DNA of 64,000 nt from Pseudopyrenochaeta lycopersici. Its lineage: Eukaryota; Ascomycota; Dothideomycetes; Pleosporales; Pseudopyrenochaetaceae. Shown here piece by piece: positions 24,732 through 36,000 of the stretch. Position 1 is the first letter of the stretch. Each line of letters begins with the position of its first letter. Under the pieces are notes generated by a model that was not told the DNA's origin, made no database searches, and saw only the letters and a list, made by a program, of their open reading frames with translations. A program made the translations under genes and the position numbers. Location of the stretch: positions 62,001-126,000 of the forward strand of contig NHZP01000068.1 of the NCBI GenBank assembly GCA_003313425.1, given 5' to 3'.

Positions 24732-26137
24732 TTTTATAGTTACTAGCTATAGTAAAAGTAACCTTATTATTTATATAGGGTTTTAGACTTATATAGGCTC
24801 TAGTATACAACTTTATACTAGAGCTACTCTTTTCCCTTATCTAAGGAGGATAAAGATTCTGTTACTTATTTAGTAGTTATAGATATAATCTTTATAAGTT
24901 TTATAGGTTTATTAACCTGTCTTATATAATAGCCTTCTTAGCTATTTAATAACTTTGTTGTACACTAGGCTACTTAGTAGTCGTGCAGACTGCACCTTAA
25001 ACAGGCGCTATTCTCTTTTCTTTCTTAGACCTGTTTACGTGTTCTTTAGAATTCTTTTCTAGGTTTTATATAGAGCTAGTAAGCTCCTACAGAAGTTGTC
25101 TAGTCTATCTTATTACTATCTCTTTAAGTTATTAGTTAGCTCTGCGTGTTATACGCTTTACCTATATAGCTCTTACTTATAGTAATTCTCTCTACAGCTC
25201 TTAAATTTTTCTAGGTTACCCTAGTTTATTGTATAAACTCTTTATATATTTCTTTAAATAGTAGTTAATAACCTACTTAGGTCCTTAGCAGCTTACTATT
25301 TAAGCTACTCTTAAGATAGTTAATCTTCTAAACGTAGCTTATGTTGTCTAACCTAGCTTTAAGGAGCTTAAGGTTAAACGCTTAGATATAAGGGTTAAAT
25401 TCTGTTCTTCTTTGCTTAGTCGTATAGAGGTATTTAAGGGCTTTCTCTCTTACTATAGGGTCCTTAAAGAAGTTATTAAGGTAGAACTATAGCTTAAGGA
25501 GAGATAGCGTTACTAGCCTATTTATAAGGTTTATTATATATAAGCTAAGGGCGTTAAACGCTTAGCCTATTATATAAGTAATAACGTAATTTACTCTACT
25601 ATTATTATCTAGGTAGGCTGCATAGTCTCTATACAGCTTTACTTAGACCTTTATTTTCTATTAAAGATATTACTTATATAAGCCTTTCTTAAAGACTTCT
25701 ATATTTAGTAGTCTTAGTTTCCTAATCTCTTATATAGGAGAGTCTTACTATTCTATTAAAAAGGGGGTAGAAACTGTGCGTGCTGTCTGTGCACTGCTTA
25801 ATTTAGCGACTAAGTTCTTTAGCTCCTAAACTTAGTTCTGCAATAACTTATATAGCTAGCTCTACTATTAACTAGCTAACTTATTAAGGCTGTCTTATAA
25901 GGAGTTAACTATTACTAATAGATCTTCTACTAAGGGTTAGTTATTACGTAGTTGTTAGGCGTCGTGCTGATGCAACTAGTGTTACTAAGGTACGTGCTGG
26001 TGCAGCTAGTGTTACTGCTGTCCTAAGGCTCCTGTTATCTACATCTAGTGCTCTTATTATTATAGCTCGTACGCTTGTTAGTTTAAGGGCCCTTAGTGTC
26101 TGTCTATTATTTTTTAGGTTATTAATCTTTCTCCTTA
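24732..26137 (-). pseudogene. gypsy-1 gag relic
   Basis: Region between the 5' LTR and pol on the minus strand. A frame near 25,950-25,740 reads LVEDLLVIVNSL-stop-DSLNKLAS, a leucine-heptad pattern typical of gag N-termini, with RIP-type stops. No CCHC knuckle was located. Assigned mostly by position. Confidence 0.5.
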
Positions 26138-26387
26138 TGTTATAGGCGAAGAGGCCTAACTAACGAGTGTGCATTTATCTTATACTACAGAAGGAGAAAG
26201 ATAGAGAAGAGGTTATAGGTTTCCTTAGAGGATATATATATATGTTCGTACGAGTAAAGAGGAACGTGCTCCTCTAGCTGCTAACTTGTACGAGCTAATA
26301 AGAAAAGGGGGCAGAGGAGATTAAGGAGTTCTTTCCCCGTGCGATAGTAGCGAAGCCTCTCCTGCTTAAAGGGCGCAGCCCATTACA
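26138..26387 (-). repeat. gypsy-1 5' LTR (right copy)
   Basis: Begins TGTTATAGGCGAAGAGGCC and ends CATTACA, the less mutated of the two LTRs. The target duplication CGTAG follows directly. Confidence 0.9.
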
Positions 26388-26392
26388 CGTAG

Positions 26393-26899
26393 CTTATCTT
26401 AGCTGTCTTTAGGTATTATAGGATTGTAGCTGTATACTCTATAATATTAGCTTAGAGTGTGTTATTCTTATTATTACTACTTATAATAATAGCGTAATCT
26501 TACTCTAAATTAATTTATAATTAATTTAAATCTAATTATTACACTTACATAATACTAGTCTGCACCCTCGTGTGGTACATTATCTTTAAGGTCTACAGCT
26601 ACTCTACTGCTATTTATCTTATCCTGCGTACTATTAGACTTAAAGATATCTTAGTCTATAAGTATATATGCAGTGTTAATAGTTAGAAATAAGGTATTTA
26701 TTATAATTAAATTAGAATGAATTTTAAATTAAGTTTAAATAGATTTAAGCCTTAAAAACACTGTGGGCGCTAAATACCCTAGTAGACACTAATGTCTTCG
26801 CATGGCATGAAAAAGTCTTAGCTGTCCTCTTGGACAACCTGAAATAGTTAGGTCATGCCATGTCTTGGCATGGTCATGGTCAGGTGGCATGCCACCACG
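26393..26899. repeat. right remainder of the repeat-rich insertion
   Basis: The spaced AT motif clusters resume here (about 26,510 and 26,715), confirming that gypsy-1 inserted into the array. The last ~110 bp are GC-richer and contain a CATGCCATG/GGCATGCC palindromic set shared in inverted form with 14,165-14,215. Confidence 0.65.
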
Positions 26900-26926
26900 T
26901 TCGCCACTGACTGGTGGAACACGTTA

Positions 26927-27632
26927 ACGTTAACTTAGCGCAGTTGCTGAGTCAGCTAACCAAGTCCAAAGCGTCCAAATCTTAGCGCTTCAAATACTTC
27001 CCGCCACCTCTCTTCACGAACAGGCAACACTCTAATAGCTCTTTACTTATATCACGTTTGAACATGTATAATAGGCTTTTCTAATATGCTAAATATTATC
27101 TGTAGACCACATTCTAGGTAACCTAAGCGACGACACAATCGAGCCAGCGCTCCTAGCACACATCTTACCTACAAGGAACAACATCGCATCTACCGCCTTT
27201 TACAAGATTAAGGGTGCAGCTAAAGAGTAATTGCTACAAACCTTCAACTTCCTCGTACAACCGTACAGTCCGCGATACATGCTATGTCTAGGAGACGCAG
27301 AAAGCAACAGAGCCACACGCGAACGCTTATCACACCTATCTTAGACTCTTTACTAGCCGCTGCATCTAGTCGCAGCGCTGTCTACACGCTATCTATATTT
27401 TATAAAGGGATATAAATAAAAGTAGCCTTTTAATAGCCTCGCCTACCCTATCTTATAAGCGCGACGCCTTTAGTACTACTAATTGCGACGTCTATACTAG
27501 ATAATTATTATAGTTAATCTTTATAACTAGCTGTAGCTGCTTATTATTAGGGCAACTCTTAGTTAGATAGCCTCTTAACAGAATGCTCTAATCTACAGTA
27601 ATTTAACGCGCATAAAGGCACCTTTAGGACTT
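26927..27632 (+). pseudogene. transposase N-terminus relic (helix-turn-helix)
   Basis: At about 27,170-27,400 the plus strand reads a helix-turn-helix pattern (TNLQLPRTTVQSAIHAMSRR) and RTLITPILDSLLAAASSRSAVY, with TAG/TAA interruptions. It resembles the DNA-binding N-terminus of Tc1/mariner-type transposases. The catalytic domain is absent and the sequence after 27,420 is stop-dense. Confidence 0.4.
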
Positions 27633-27634
27633 TA

Positions 27635-29474
27635 ACGTGTTTCACCAGTCAGTGGCCAAAACCAGTCAGCGGCCAGCCCCACCAAAGTCAACGCGTCTTT
27701 TTGCTCAATTGCTTAACAACAGCACAATAAATTATAAATTTAATAAGGAGATAGGCTAGTCTATCTTCGTCCACACTGAGTCCGATTATGTCCTTGGATA
27801 TGACAGTTGCTGCACGTTGGCGGTGCGCGCTGGCGCACCCGCTCAGGCTGAAGTTGACTACCCTCATCCACCACCATATCAGCCTCTGCAGCGAGCAGCT
27901 GGCCTAGCTCAACCTGCAGAGCTCCTCCATGAGCAATATATCGCCTGCGCTTCTGCTTTTTATGTTTTTTATACCTGAGAGCTGCGCGCAGCTTTGAATT
28001 CTCGTCTGTAAGGATAGCTACTGAAGTAAGAGCAAGATGACAACCTTTAACAAGCTGGCCAATAGCTAGACTAGAAGGGCTCTGAGATTGACGACGCATG
28101 AGATCTCGTACTAGCTGAGCCTGTTGATCAAGCTGAGATACTGTGTGAGGCGTTTCAGCTACCCAGTCAGCTGCTGCAGCTGCAGCAGGTGGTGGAGACG
28201 GCGTACGGACAACTGTGAGCGATGAGAGCACACGCTCTGGACAAGCTGGGACAAGGCCTGTTGCCTTGAAGCCTGCCTTAATGTTGTTCTCAGTGAATAC
28301 CTCAGATCTAACCTTGAAGTAGATAGAGAGGAAGTCTATCTTATCGACGTGAAAGACGCCTGCGCGGGCAAGGTTTTCTATCGCTCTGCCGTACGCTCGC
28401 TTAAGAGGAGAGAAGCAGCCAACATCAAGAGGCTGCAGGAGATGCGAGGTGTGAGGAGGCATGCAGAGAGTGATAATATTACTCTGTTTACAGTACTAGT
28501 CAAACTCAATAGTAGCATGACTACTGTGGCCATCTAGCACTAGCAGGCGATAGGCTCCTTGAGCGCAGGGCGCAGTATGTCTGTCAAAGTGCTGCAGCCA
28601 CTGGAGGCCTATCTGATGAGTCGTCCAGCCATTGTCGCTAACTGTGAGTACTGAGCCTGCTGAGCCTGCAGGGAGAGTATCGTACCAGGCTGCCTGGTGG
28701 TTCTTGGCGGATAGAATAATGAGAGGAGGCAGCACCCTGCCTGTCGCGCTGATAGACTCAATTGTCGTGACCCAGTCACGGTTGCCTGGTTGAATCATAG
28801 TAGCGCGGCCTATAATGTCTGCGCTAGTAACAACTTTTGATGTTGCTGCGACACCCATCATAAATCCAGTCTCGTCAAAATTATAGAAGTCTGCATCTGC
28901 TATGCCGTTCGCAGCGCATATCTCTTGTACGAGCTTAAACCACCCGCTGATAGTAGCTGGATCCTCACATCGTGCGCGCTGTGAGTGCAGCTTTCTATTC
29001 CACTTTGTCTGCAGCTCTGGCTGGCTGCAGACAAAGCGCGACACCCAGTTCTTGCCAATAGGTTGAGGAGGAGGATTTTGGCCACGCGCAGCTAGCAGAA
29101 CATCTGCCATTTGATGTACTTGGATGACCGCGGGCGGAAATCCTCGTCGAGAGAGGTCTAGTATCCATTGAACAAGGGACTGCTCTTCAACAGGGTCTAG
29201 CTTGCGCTTCTGGCGATTGCGCGTGGCCTGAGGTAGGCTACCTTGGAGGCGACGTCGGAGGGTGGTACGAGGGACAGCAAATAGCGCAGCTGCAGTGGAA
29301 ACTCGAGAAATCTGGTTTGTATGAAGAGCTGCTTGAGCAAGCTCAATTCGACCTTCTTGGTTAGCCATTAAGAGACGTTGTTGAGAGGTTGTTGCTGTTT
29401 GAACGCGCTGAGACGCGTCGACTTTGGTGGGGCTGGCCGCTGACTGGTTTTGGCCACTGACTGGTGAAACACGT
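27635..29474 (-). mobile_element. near-intact pogo-type transposon (pogo-2), 1840 bp
   Basis: Terminal inverted repeats of roughly 55-60 bp start ACGTGTTTCACCAGTCAGTG at both ends, continue with a second CAGTCAGCGGCC block, and are almost perfect. TA target duplications sit at 27,633-27,634 and 29,475-29,476. It encodes one transposase on the minus strand. It shows little RIP and is of the same family as pogo-1, 700 bp away and in opposite orientation. Confidence 0.9.
27761..29368 (-). pseudogene. pogo-family DDE transposase with one premature stop
   Basis: A 535-codon frame from ATG at 29,368 to the stop at 27,761, broken by a single in-frame TAG at 28,496-28,498. N-terminal psq-type and CENP-B-type helix-turn-helix regions (residues ~1-135) include RTTLRRRLQG and IGKNWVSRFV. 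The catalytic core has Asp165 (FYNFDETGF), Asp279 (LLVLDGHSSH) and Asp315 (HLLQPLDVGC), giving a DD35D spacing. The stop falls between the second and third Asp and is one transition from CAG. The C-terminus ends in a zinc knuckle CSNCHIQGHNRTQC (CX2CX4HX4C), an addition some fungal pogo proteins share. Terminal repeats are intact, so the element could still be mobilised by an active relative. Confidence 0.9.
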
Positions 29475-29476
29475 TA

Positions 29477-30003
29477 TTACTACTGCGTCTGCCTAAGCTT
29501 CTTATAATAGAGCCGCGGGTTATTTATAAGAGGTTGTAGATTGTGCATATAAAACATATAATAATTAGGGTTATGTTAGTTCCCACTTCAAGCAGTAGGG
29601 TCCGCTCCAGATTGCTTCCGAGATGTAACCTATTACGTATAGCAAGGTCGTGTTCGAAACTCATGGTGCGTGCGACACAGCTTTCAGTGGCAACCCATCC
29701 ACACGAACACTCCATTATCATTCTTGAAAGTCCAACGCCTCTCGCACACAAGGCTGTGGCCAGAGCGGGTCGGCCGTCCTCCCTACTAGCGTGATTTAGG
29801 TGTTCATCCGCCTTGCTACATGCATGGCGTGGCAGAGCCATCCTGTAACGCTAAATCCACGACTCAATGTGGCAAAAGATCTTGTTATATATCCAGGCCT
29901 GCCCCCGGCTTCCTCCTGGCCTCCTCCCGGCCTACGCTTAATTACAGAGGATAACAGTATCGAAGGTGTAGAAGAAAGTATTAATTCTGTCTCTGCTAAC
30001 ATC
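29477..30003. other. 3' flank of NLR-1; no gene seen
   Basis: Balanced composition, several short overlapping ORFs on both strands, none with a motif. It contains the presumed 3' untranslated region of the minus-strand NLR gene and the junction with pogo-2. Confidence 0.5.
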
Positions 30004-33000
30004 CTAAGTAATGTTCCAGATTTCTTGCAATTCAATATTGCATACCCATACTTTCCCAGATCCGACACCGATACCGACGGTGTTTCCTAAAACAGCTGAG
30101 CGGGAGGGACGATATTCTGAGGGTAGCCACAGTACGTTTTCAGAATCATACGTTATCCATGTATTATCAGAACTTAGTGCTATGCGTGGATCCTTGGGAG
30201 AGTGAGGATTTGTAACAGTTGTTCTACTTCCCAAATTTGCTAACGAACTGAGAGTGATATTACCGATCTCAGTGTAAAGGAGTAAGTCAGTTACATCAAA
30301 TGATATGTCGAAAAGTGGCTTGCCAATATTGAGCGTCTGGAAGCATGCACCGCTGCTGGCGTCCCAGATCTTGACAGAATTGTCGTGCGACGCTGACGCT
30401 AGCCAGGTCGAGTCGTGAGAGAAGGTTACTGAGCTAATCGAATTGGTATGGCCTTCGAGCGTCTGCAGACACGCACCGCTTCTAGCGTCCCAGATCTTGA
30501 CAGTATTGTCGTGCGACGCCGACGCTAGCCAGATCGAGTCGTGAGAGAAGGTTACTGAGCTAATCGAATTGGTATGGCCCTTGAGTGTCTGCAAGCACGC
30601 ACCGCTTCTAGCGTCCCAGATCTTAATTGTCCTGTCGTGCGACGCTGACCCCAGCTGGGTTGAGTCGTGCGAGAATGCTACCGAGCTAATCGAATTGGTA
30701 TGGCCTTTGAGCGTCTGCAGGCACGCACCGCTGCTGGCGTCCCAGATCTTGACAGTATTGTCGTGGGACGCCGACGCCAGCTGGGCCGAGTCGTGCGAGA
30801 AGGCTACAGAGTTGACATAATCGCTATGGCCCTCGAGGGTCCGCAGGCACGCCCCGCTGCGGGCGTCCCAGATCTTGACGGTGTTGTCCCACGACGCTGA
30901 CGCCAGCCGGGTTGAGTCGTGCGAGAATGCTACCGAGCTAATCGAACTGGTATGGCCTTCGAGTGTCTGTAGATACGCCCCGCTGCTCGCATCCCAGATC
31001 TTGATTGTCTTGTCGTGCGACGCTGACCCCAGCTGGGTTGAGTCGTGCGAGAATGCTACCGAGCTAATCGAATTGGTATGGCCCTTGAGTGTCTGCAAGC
31101 ACGCACCGCTTCTAGCGTCCCAGATCTTAATTGTCCTGTCGTGCGACGCTGACCCCAGCTGGGTTGAGTCGTGCGAGAATGCTACCGAGCTAATCGAATT
31201 GGTATGGCCTTTGAGCGTCTGCAGGCACGCACCGCTGCTGGCGTCCCAGATCTTGACAGTATTGTCGTGGGACGCCGACGCCAGCTGGGCCGAGTCGTGC
31301 GAGAAGGCTACAGAGTTGACATAATCGCTATGGCCCTCGAGGGTCTGCAGGCACGCCCCGCTGCTCGCATCCCAGATCTTGACAGTGCTATCGTTCGACG
31401 CCGACGCCAGCTGGGCCGAGTCGTGCGAGAAGGCCACTGAGGTGACAGAGCTGCTATGGCCCTCGAGGATCTGCAGGCACGCCCCGCTGCTCGCATCCCA
31501 GATCTTGACAGTGTAATCCCATGACGCCGACGCCAGCTGGGCCGAGTCGTGCGAGAAGGCCACTGAGGTGACATAGCCGCTATGGCCCTTGAGGGTCTGC
31601 AGGCACGCCCCGCTGCTCGCACCCCAGATCTTGACAGTGTAATCGTTCGACACCGACGCCAGCTGGGTCGAGTCGTGCGAGAAGGCCACTGAGGTGACAG
31701 AGCTGCTATGGCCCTCGAGGGTCTGCAGGCACGCCCCGCTGCTCGCATCCCAGATCTTGACAGTGCTATCGTTCGACGCCGACGCCAGCTGGGCCGAGTC
31801 GTGCGAGAAGGCTACTGAGGTGACAGAGCCGCTATGGCCCTCAAGTGTCTGCAGGCACGCACCCCAGCCGTCACTCATAGCTGGCTTAAGAGTTATTCCT
31901 TCTAGCGCTTCGTGCTGAAACAGTTGTCTAATTAAACTACCTGTCGGACTGAACAACAGCGCAGAGGCATATGTTTGGAGCGGGTAACCCTCGATTGCCC
32001 CTTTGTGGTACATGAGGAATCGTCGTGCGTCTTGAACAAGCTGAGTAAGTTCATTTTGGTCCCGCATCTCCTAGTTAAGTTAGCACCTAGAAGTAGTACG
32101 TCATCTAGACGTATAATTTCTGAATGCTGTACCTGGAAAAGTGACCATAGTTTAGATATTGATACTACACCCTTTTCTATACTTTTGCATAGACTAAGTC
32201 CTTCTAGCCAGTAAAGATACTTCTTCCGTAGAAACTGATTGAGAACGGCTATAACTTGAACATTATTAACACCGTGTGTCCAAGACTTAGGTTTTAAGTC
32301 GTGTAGATGATCAATCCAGTAGACGCATGGATAGCGTGATGTTGCTAATGGGTCCGGATTAGGCCGCTCGACATTCTCGATAGGAGATCCTAGCGCGTTT
32401 AGACTGTACATGTCCCTGTGCAATGTCTTGGACAGAATTTCTAGCGACTTTGAAAAGATTACCTGATGGACAGTTTCAGTGCCATCTGGAAAAACCTTTT
32501 TAAACGCCTTTATGTGTAGGAAGTCCTTTGCGGATTGGTGCACAAAATAGATCGTGTCTTCTTGAAGAGTAAGGAACGATCCACAAAGGCTAATAATCTC
32601 TCGCACTGACTCTGGATCATCGACAAAGTCATCGAGCGGTTGCACGAGTGAAATTAATTCGGGGATCGTAACCGGTCGATAGAATAGTACGGCAGACGCG
32701 AGTATCTGCTGACAGATCTCGGCACTATCTGACTCGCTAATCTGGTTTATCATCCGCTTGTACAAAGCGTCTAGCCCAGGCGGGAATAGCGCTATCTTCT
32801 TTAGCACGTTCCATTTTGGTGTCGCTTTCAGGTCTTGGCATACTAACGCTACCCAGAGAAAGGTACCGTTAGCGTTTGACGTTAAATGTTGGAGCACAGC
32901 AGATCGAATCTCTACTTTGTAATGTTTTTCCTGCGCCAACTGGGCCACCTTTTGCTGGATAAAGATGTCGACCGCTGCGGCGACCGACTCTGCGTTTAGC

Positions 33001-36000
33001 TCAAGGCTCAGCCTCATCTTGTGACTGGCTGGCTTTAATTGTGCTTCGATATCTGGCCAATTACGGCTAGAGACAATCCACTTGACGCGGCGAGACGCAG
33101 ATGAATGTTCTGCCACAAATTTAAGCAGTTTAGGCAGATCAGTGATGCATTCATCTAGGGCGTCGACGATTAGGTACGTCGTGCTCAGGCTTGGGTCTCG
33201 AAGCACGTCCACGAAGATCTCTGTCAGGGCTACCCATGCATTCGTATCCTCGAACAAGGTTTTGCCCGCGTGATCGTACTTCTTGCGGATGTGCGATACA
33301 AGTGACGGTTGCTGGTTTACGAGCATGTACAGCAATCCGCGTAACACAGCAGTGGCGCTGTTGATGCGCGAATCGGTCGCTTGGCAGAAAAAGTACGACA
33401 GAAGGGTAGATCGAGGCATCGAGCTGTGCAGTTCGTCGATGATGCCGCAGAGCAGCATCGTCTTGCCTTTACCAGGATCACCTTTTACCCATAACAGTCG
33501 GCTGTGCGGGTCCTGTTGCCATTGCTGGAAGGTATAGTTGTCGAGAACCCATCGGTAGGAGTCTGCTAGCAGCCCACCCTTTGTATCTTCAATACGCTTC
33601 TTGTCGTCACGCGGATCCGTATGCCGTATGTCTTGAATGCATTCCTCTAGCTTGTCTATCTCGTCCATGAGCCGTTTGAACGCTCTCGCCGTCCCTTCAC
33701 CGTAGGTAGGCTGTATGTGGACGTTAAAAATGCCTAGTAATGAGTACGCTTTATCTTCTTTGAGTTTAGTCTCACGATGTTTCATCCATGACATTCGCTC
33801 ATTGATGCTAAATTGAGATAAAGGGGCTCCTTGAAGCGCTGACTTGGGAATTCCCGTTATCTCATAGATTTCTTGCCCTAAAGAAGCTTTGTCACCAAGT
33901 CGATTGCGGTCCCAGGAGAAGAACTCCACTGAATGGGGGGCAAGAAGCTCTTGGAGTGTCCAACCTCGAGTAAACCATCTGCTTTTTCGGAAGCCCGATT
34001 CCCACGGCTGGAGACTGGACTCCTCGTTGATTTTGGAAGCAAGACTATCAACATCCGAAAGGTATACGTAACATCGAGTAGCGTTGCGGTACCAGTGAAA
34101 CATAGAGTTGATAGCTTGCGTCAGCTCAGCATGGTTTGCTTTATTGATACAACAGGTGTCAATCCAAAAGTACTGCAAGCCATCTTTTCTTGCTTGTTCA
34201 TCACAGAATCGGATCTTCTTATACCCAGACTTATCCTTGCCAGTACCGTTTGCCAGATCTTTGAAGATGACCTCCTCATCAACGGCTTCCCATGTGTGAG
34301 AAAGTATGGCATATGGAGGATACCTATCGCCAAAATCTCCCACTAGGTGGAGAGTCCCATGGTCATCAAATCTTAGAAGACGAAACGAATGGTGCACCAC
34401 AATTTGCTGGCTCAGAGCCATGAGTATGGGATCGTGATCATCCTTTGTAAGTTTTGACTCAAGAATCATTTTCCAAATTGTGTCCAATCTAGGGTCGCTT
34501 TGTAGAGGACCAATTTCCCACATTGACGTAGAGTTCAATGGTTCCTCAGCCGCTGAATCGTTAAACGTATCATAGGGCACCTCAGCCGTTGGACTTTCGA
34601 AAGATTTGTAGGGTATTCTAGGTTCGATAAATGACAACGAGGGGTATTCAATGGAAAGATGGTCAATTCCACTTGGCTCACTGGGCTTCTGTGGCTTGGA
34701 TCCAGGACCGAGAAAATGCTTGAGAGATTTGTCAGACTTGATCGAGATTCTTTCGCGGGCATCTCCACTATCGGTTAAAGGCAAGGAGATTAGAGACAGA
34801 GACAGGATGTGCTTTGCTATGTGTTCGTTTAGCAATTTGGCGAGATGACTAGCACTCTCCTGCTTCGAGAGGTGTCGAACCTTCTCGGGAATGTTCTCGC
34901 AGAAGGGACAGACATGTTGGTCGCGAAATACACGTTGCTGCTTCCTTGTAGATAGAGCCGCTAGCTGGACATTTGTAGGAGGTTTCGAGTGACGCCTGGG
35001 GTGAGAGTTAGAGTCCTGCATATGAGTTCTCCACTCGAGTTCGCTCTGGAATGGTATGGCTGGCTCATGGTCCACGTCGCAGTACCACATTATATTGTGA
35101 ACTCTTTGGGGCCAGTCTGTGGAGTGGGAGGCCTCCATGTGGGATATCCAATCTTTCTGGCGCGTGTAAAAAACTAGAGCCTTTGCACATTCCGGAAAAA
35201 GACACACGTAGGGCTGAAGGTCTTCGTTCACATGGGATCTGTGAAACTTTAGCTAGAACATGGGGAGGAGAAGATGAGCAATAATATTGTTACCTCCAGT
35301 AATCTTTTTTTCGGGGATCACTCAGATGTTCCGCCAGCAACCCCTTCAAGCAATATGGGCACTTGACATGCTTATCACTATCCGTTACCTTTGGAAATTC
35401 GGGGTACTCAACAGAATCGTCGTAAACTGATGACGTTGAACTCACGATCGATTGCAGACTGGGACGCATCGGCTGGTGTATCTTCTGGAACGCAGGTATT
35501 TCTTGGTTTGGCTTAGAGGCTTGGGTTGCATTACTCTGCACTGCAGTGGATGGTTGCGTCTCACGCCTGTGTCCTGAAACTGTGGCCATTTGAGGCTTTG
35601 TGGGATCATCAAAGCCCACTTCCAGTAAATTTTTCGCCTCAGGGATCCGTCTAGTCGATAATTTGGTCGCGTGTCGGAGCTTTTGAAGCAAAAATTTCCG
35701 TCGAACGGCAATCGTGTCTCCTAAATGCTCATGCAAGGAAGGGCGTGCCTCGGGGAAGCTTCGCTTGACAACTGCAGTAGCATATTTTCGAAACATTGCA
35801 TCTTCTTCAGCGAGGCAGGATGTGACATTGTACTGCAGCCGCTTTATCGAAGCCTTTCGAATCGCTGACCCCAAAAAGTGCAACCGGTCTAAGGCGTAGT
35901 CAATGGCTCGTAGACTATCCTCCCAAATCGTGATCACGTTTGACGATGCTACATCATTGCTAATCGGATCATCGCTCTTGTTTATAACTATGGAAGAGAA

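Larger units (their letters stand above)
19354..26387 (-). mobile_element. 7.0-kb Ty3/gypsy LTR retrotransposon, RIP-degenerate (gypsy-1)
   Basis: Two 250-bp LTRs lie at 19,354-19,603 and 26,138-26,387, flanked by a perfect 5-bp target duplication CGTAG (19,349-19,353 and 26,388-26,392). Transcription is on the minus strand: reverse transcriptase and RNase H motifs read on minus, and a purine-rich tract directly abuts the left (3') LTR. The LTRs differ at roughly twenty sites, all transitions, and the left one ends TA instead of CA. An additional ORF relic on the opposite strand occupies the 3' third, and a 302-bp solo LTR of another family is inserted at 24,425. Confidence 0.9.
14159..26899. 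mobile_element. repeat-rich insertion of unknown class (hosting a gypsy element)
   Basis: The sequence interrupting the pogo-1 right end. Excluding the 7-kb retrotransposon inside it, about 5.7 kb remain. Both termini contain related sequence in inverted orientation: GACCATGA then AAGACATGGCATG in the left 60 bp, and the reverse complement of both in the right 80 bp. Just inside, both ends share CTAAATACCCT (~14,473 and ~26,771). No transposase ORF is visible and the bulk is the spaced 11-bp repeat array described separately. No clear target duplication was found, so class and exact ends are uncertain. Confidence 0.5.
12341..26924 (+). mobile_element. RIP-mutated pogo-type transposon (pogo-1), split by a 12.7-kb insertion
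   Basis: The left end (TA at 12,339-12,340 as target site) begins ACGTGTTTCACCAGTCAGTG. The inverted partner with one mismatch ends at 26,924, followed by TA. The right terminal repeat is broken: its inner part ends GCGCGACTGACTGGTG at 14,158 and the outer part TTCGCCACTGACTGGTG resumes at 26,900. The element without its insertion is therefore about 1.84 kb, the size of the related copy at 27,635. The terminal inverted repeats contain a doubled CACCAGTCAGT motif. This reading makes the element the oldest layer of a nest. Confidence 0.75.

Noticed and set aside
14159..26899. Giant Starship-type element
   Set aside because: No tyrosine-recombinase captain or cargo genes are visible inside. The insertion is mostly noncoding repeats and one retrotransposon.
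30569..31748. Several repetitive ORFs opposite or out of frame with the WD40 array
   Set aside because: Shadows of the 126-bp repeat, with the same period and no independent motif.
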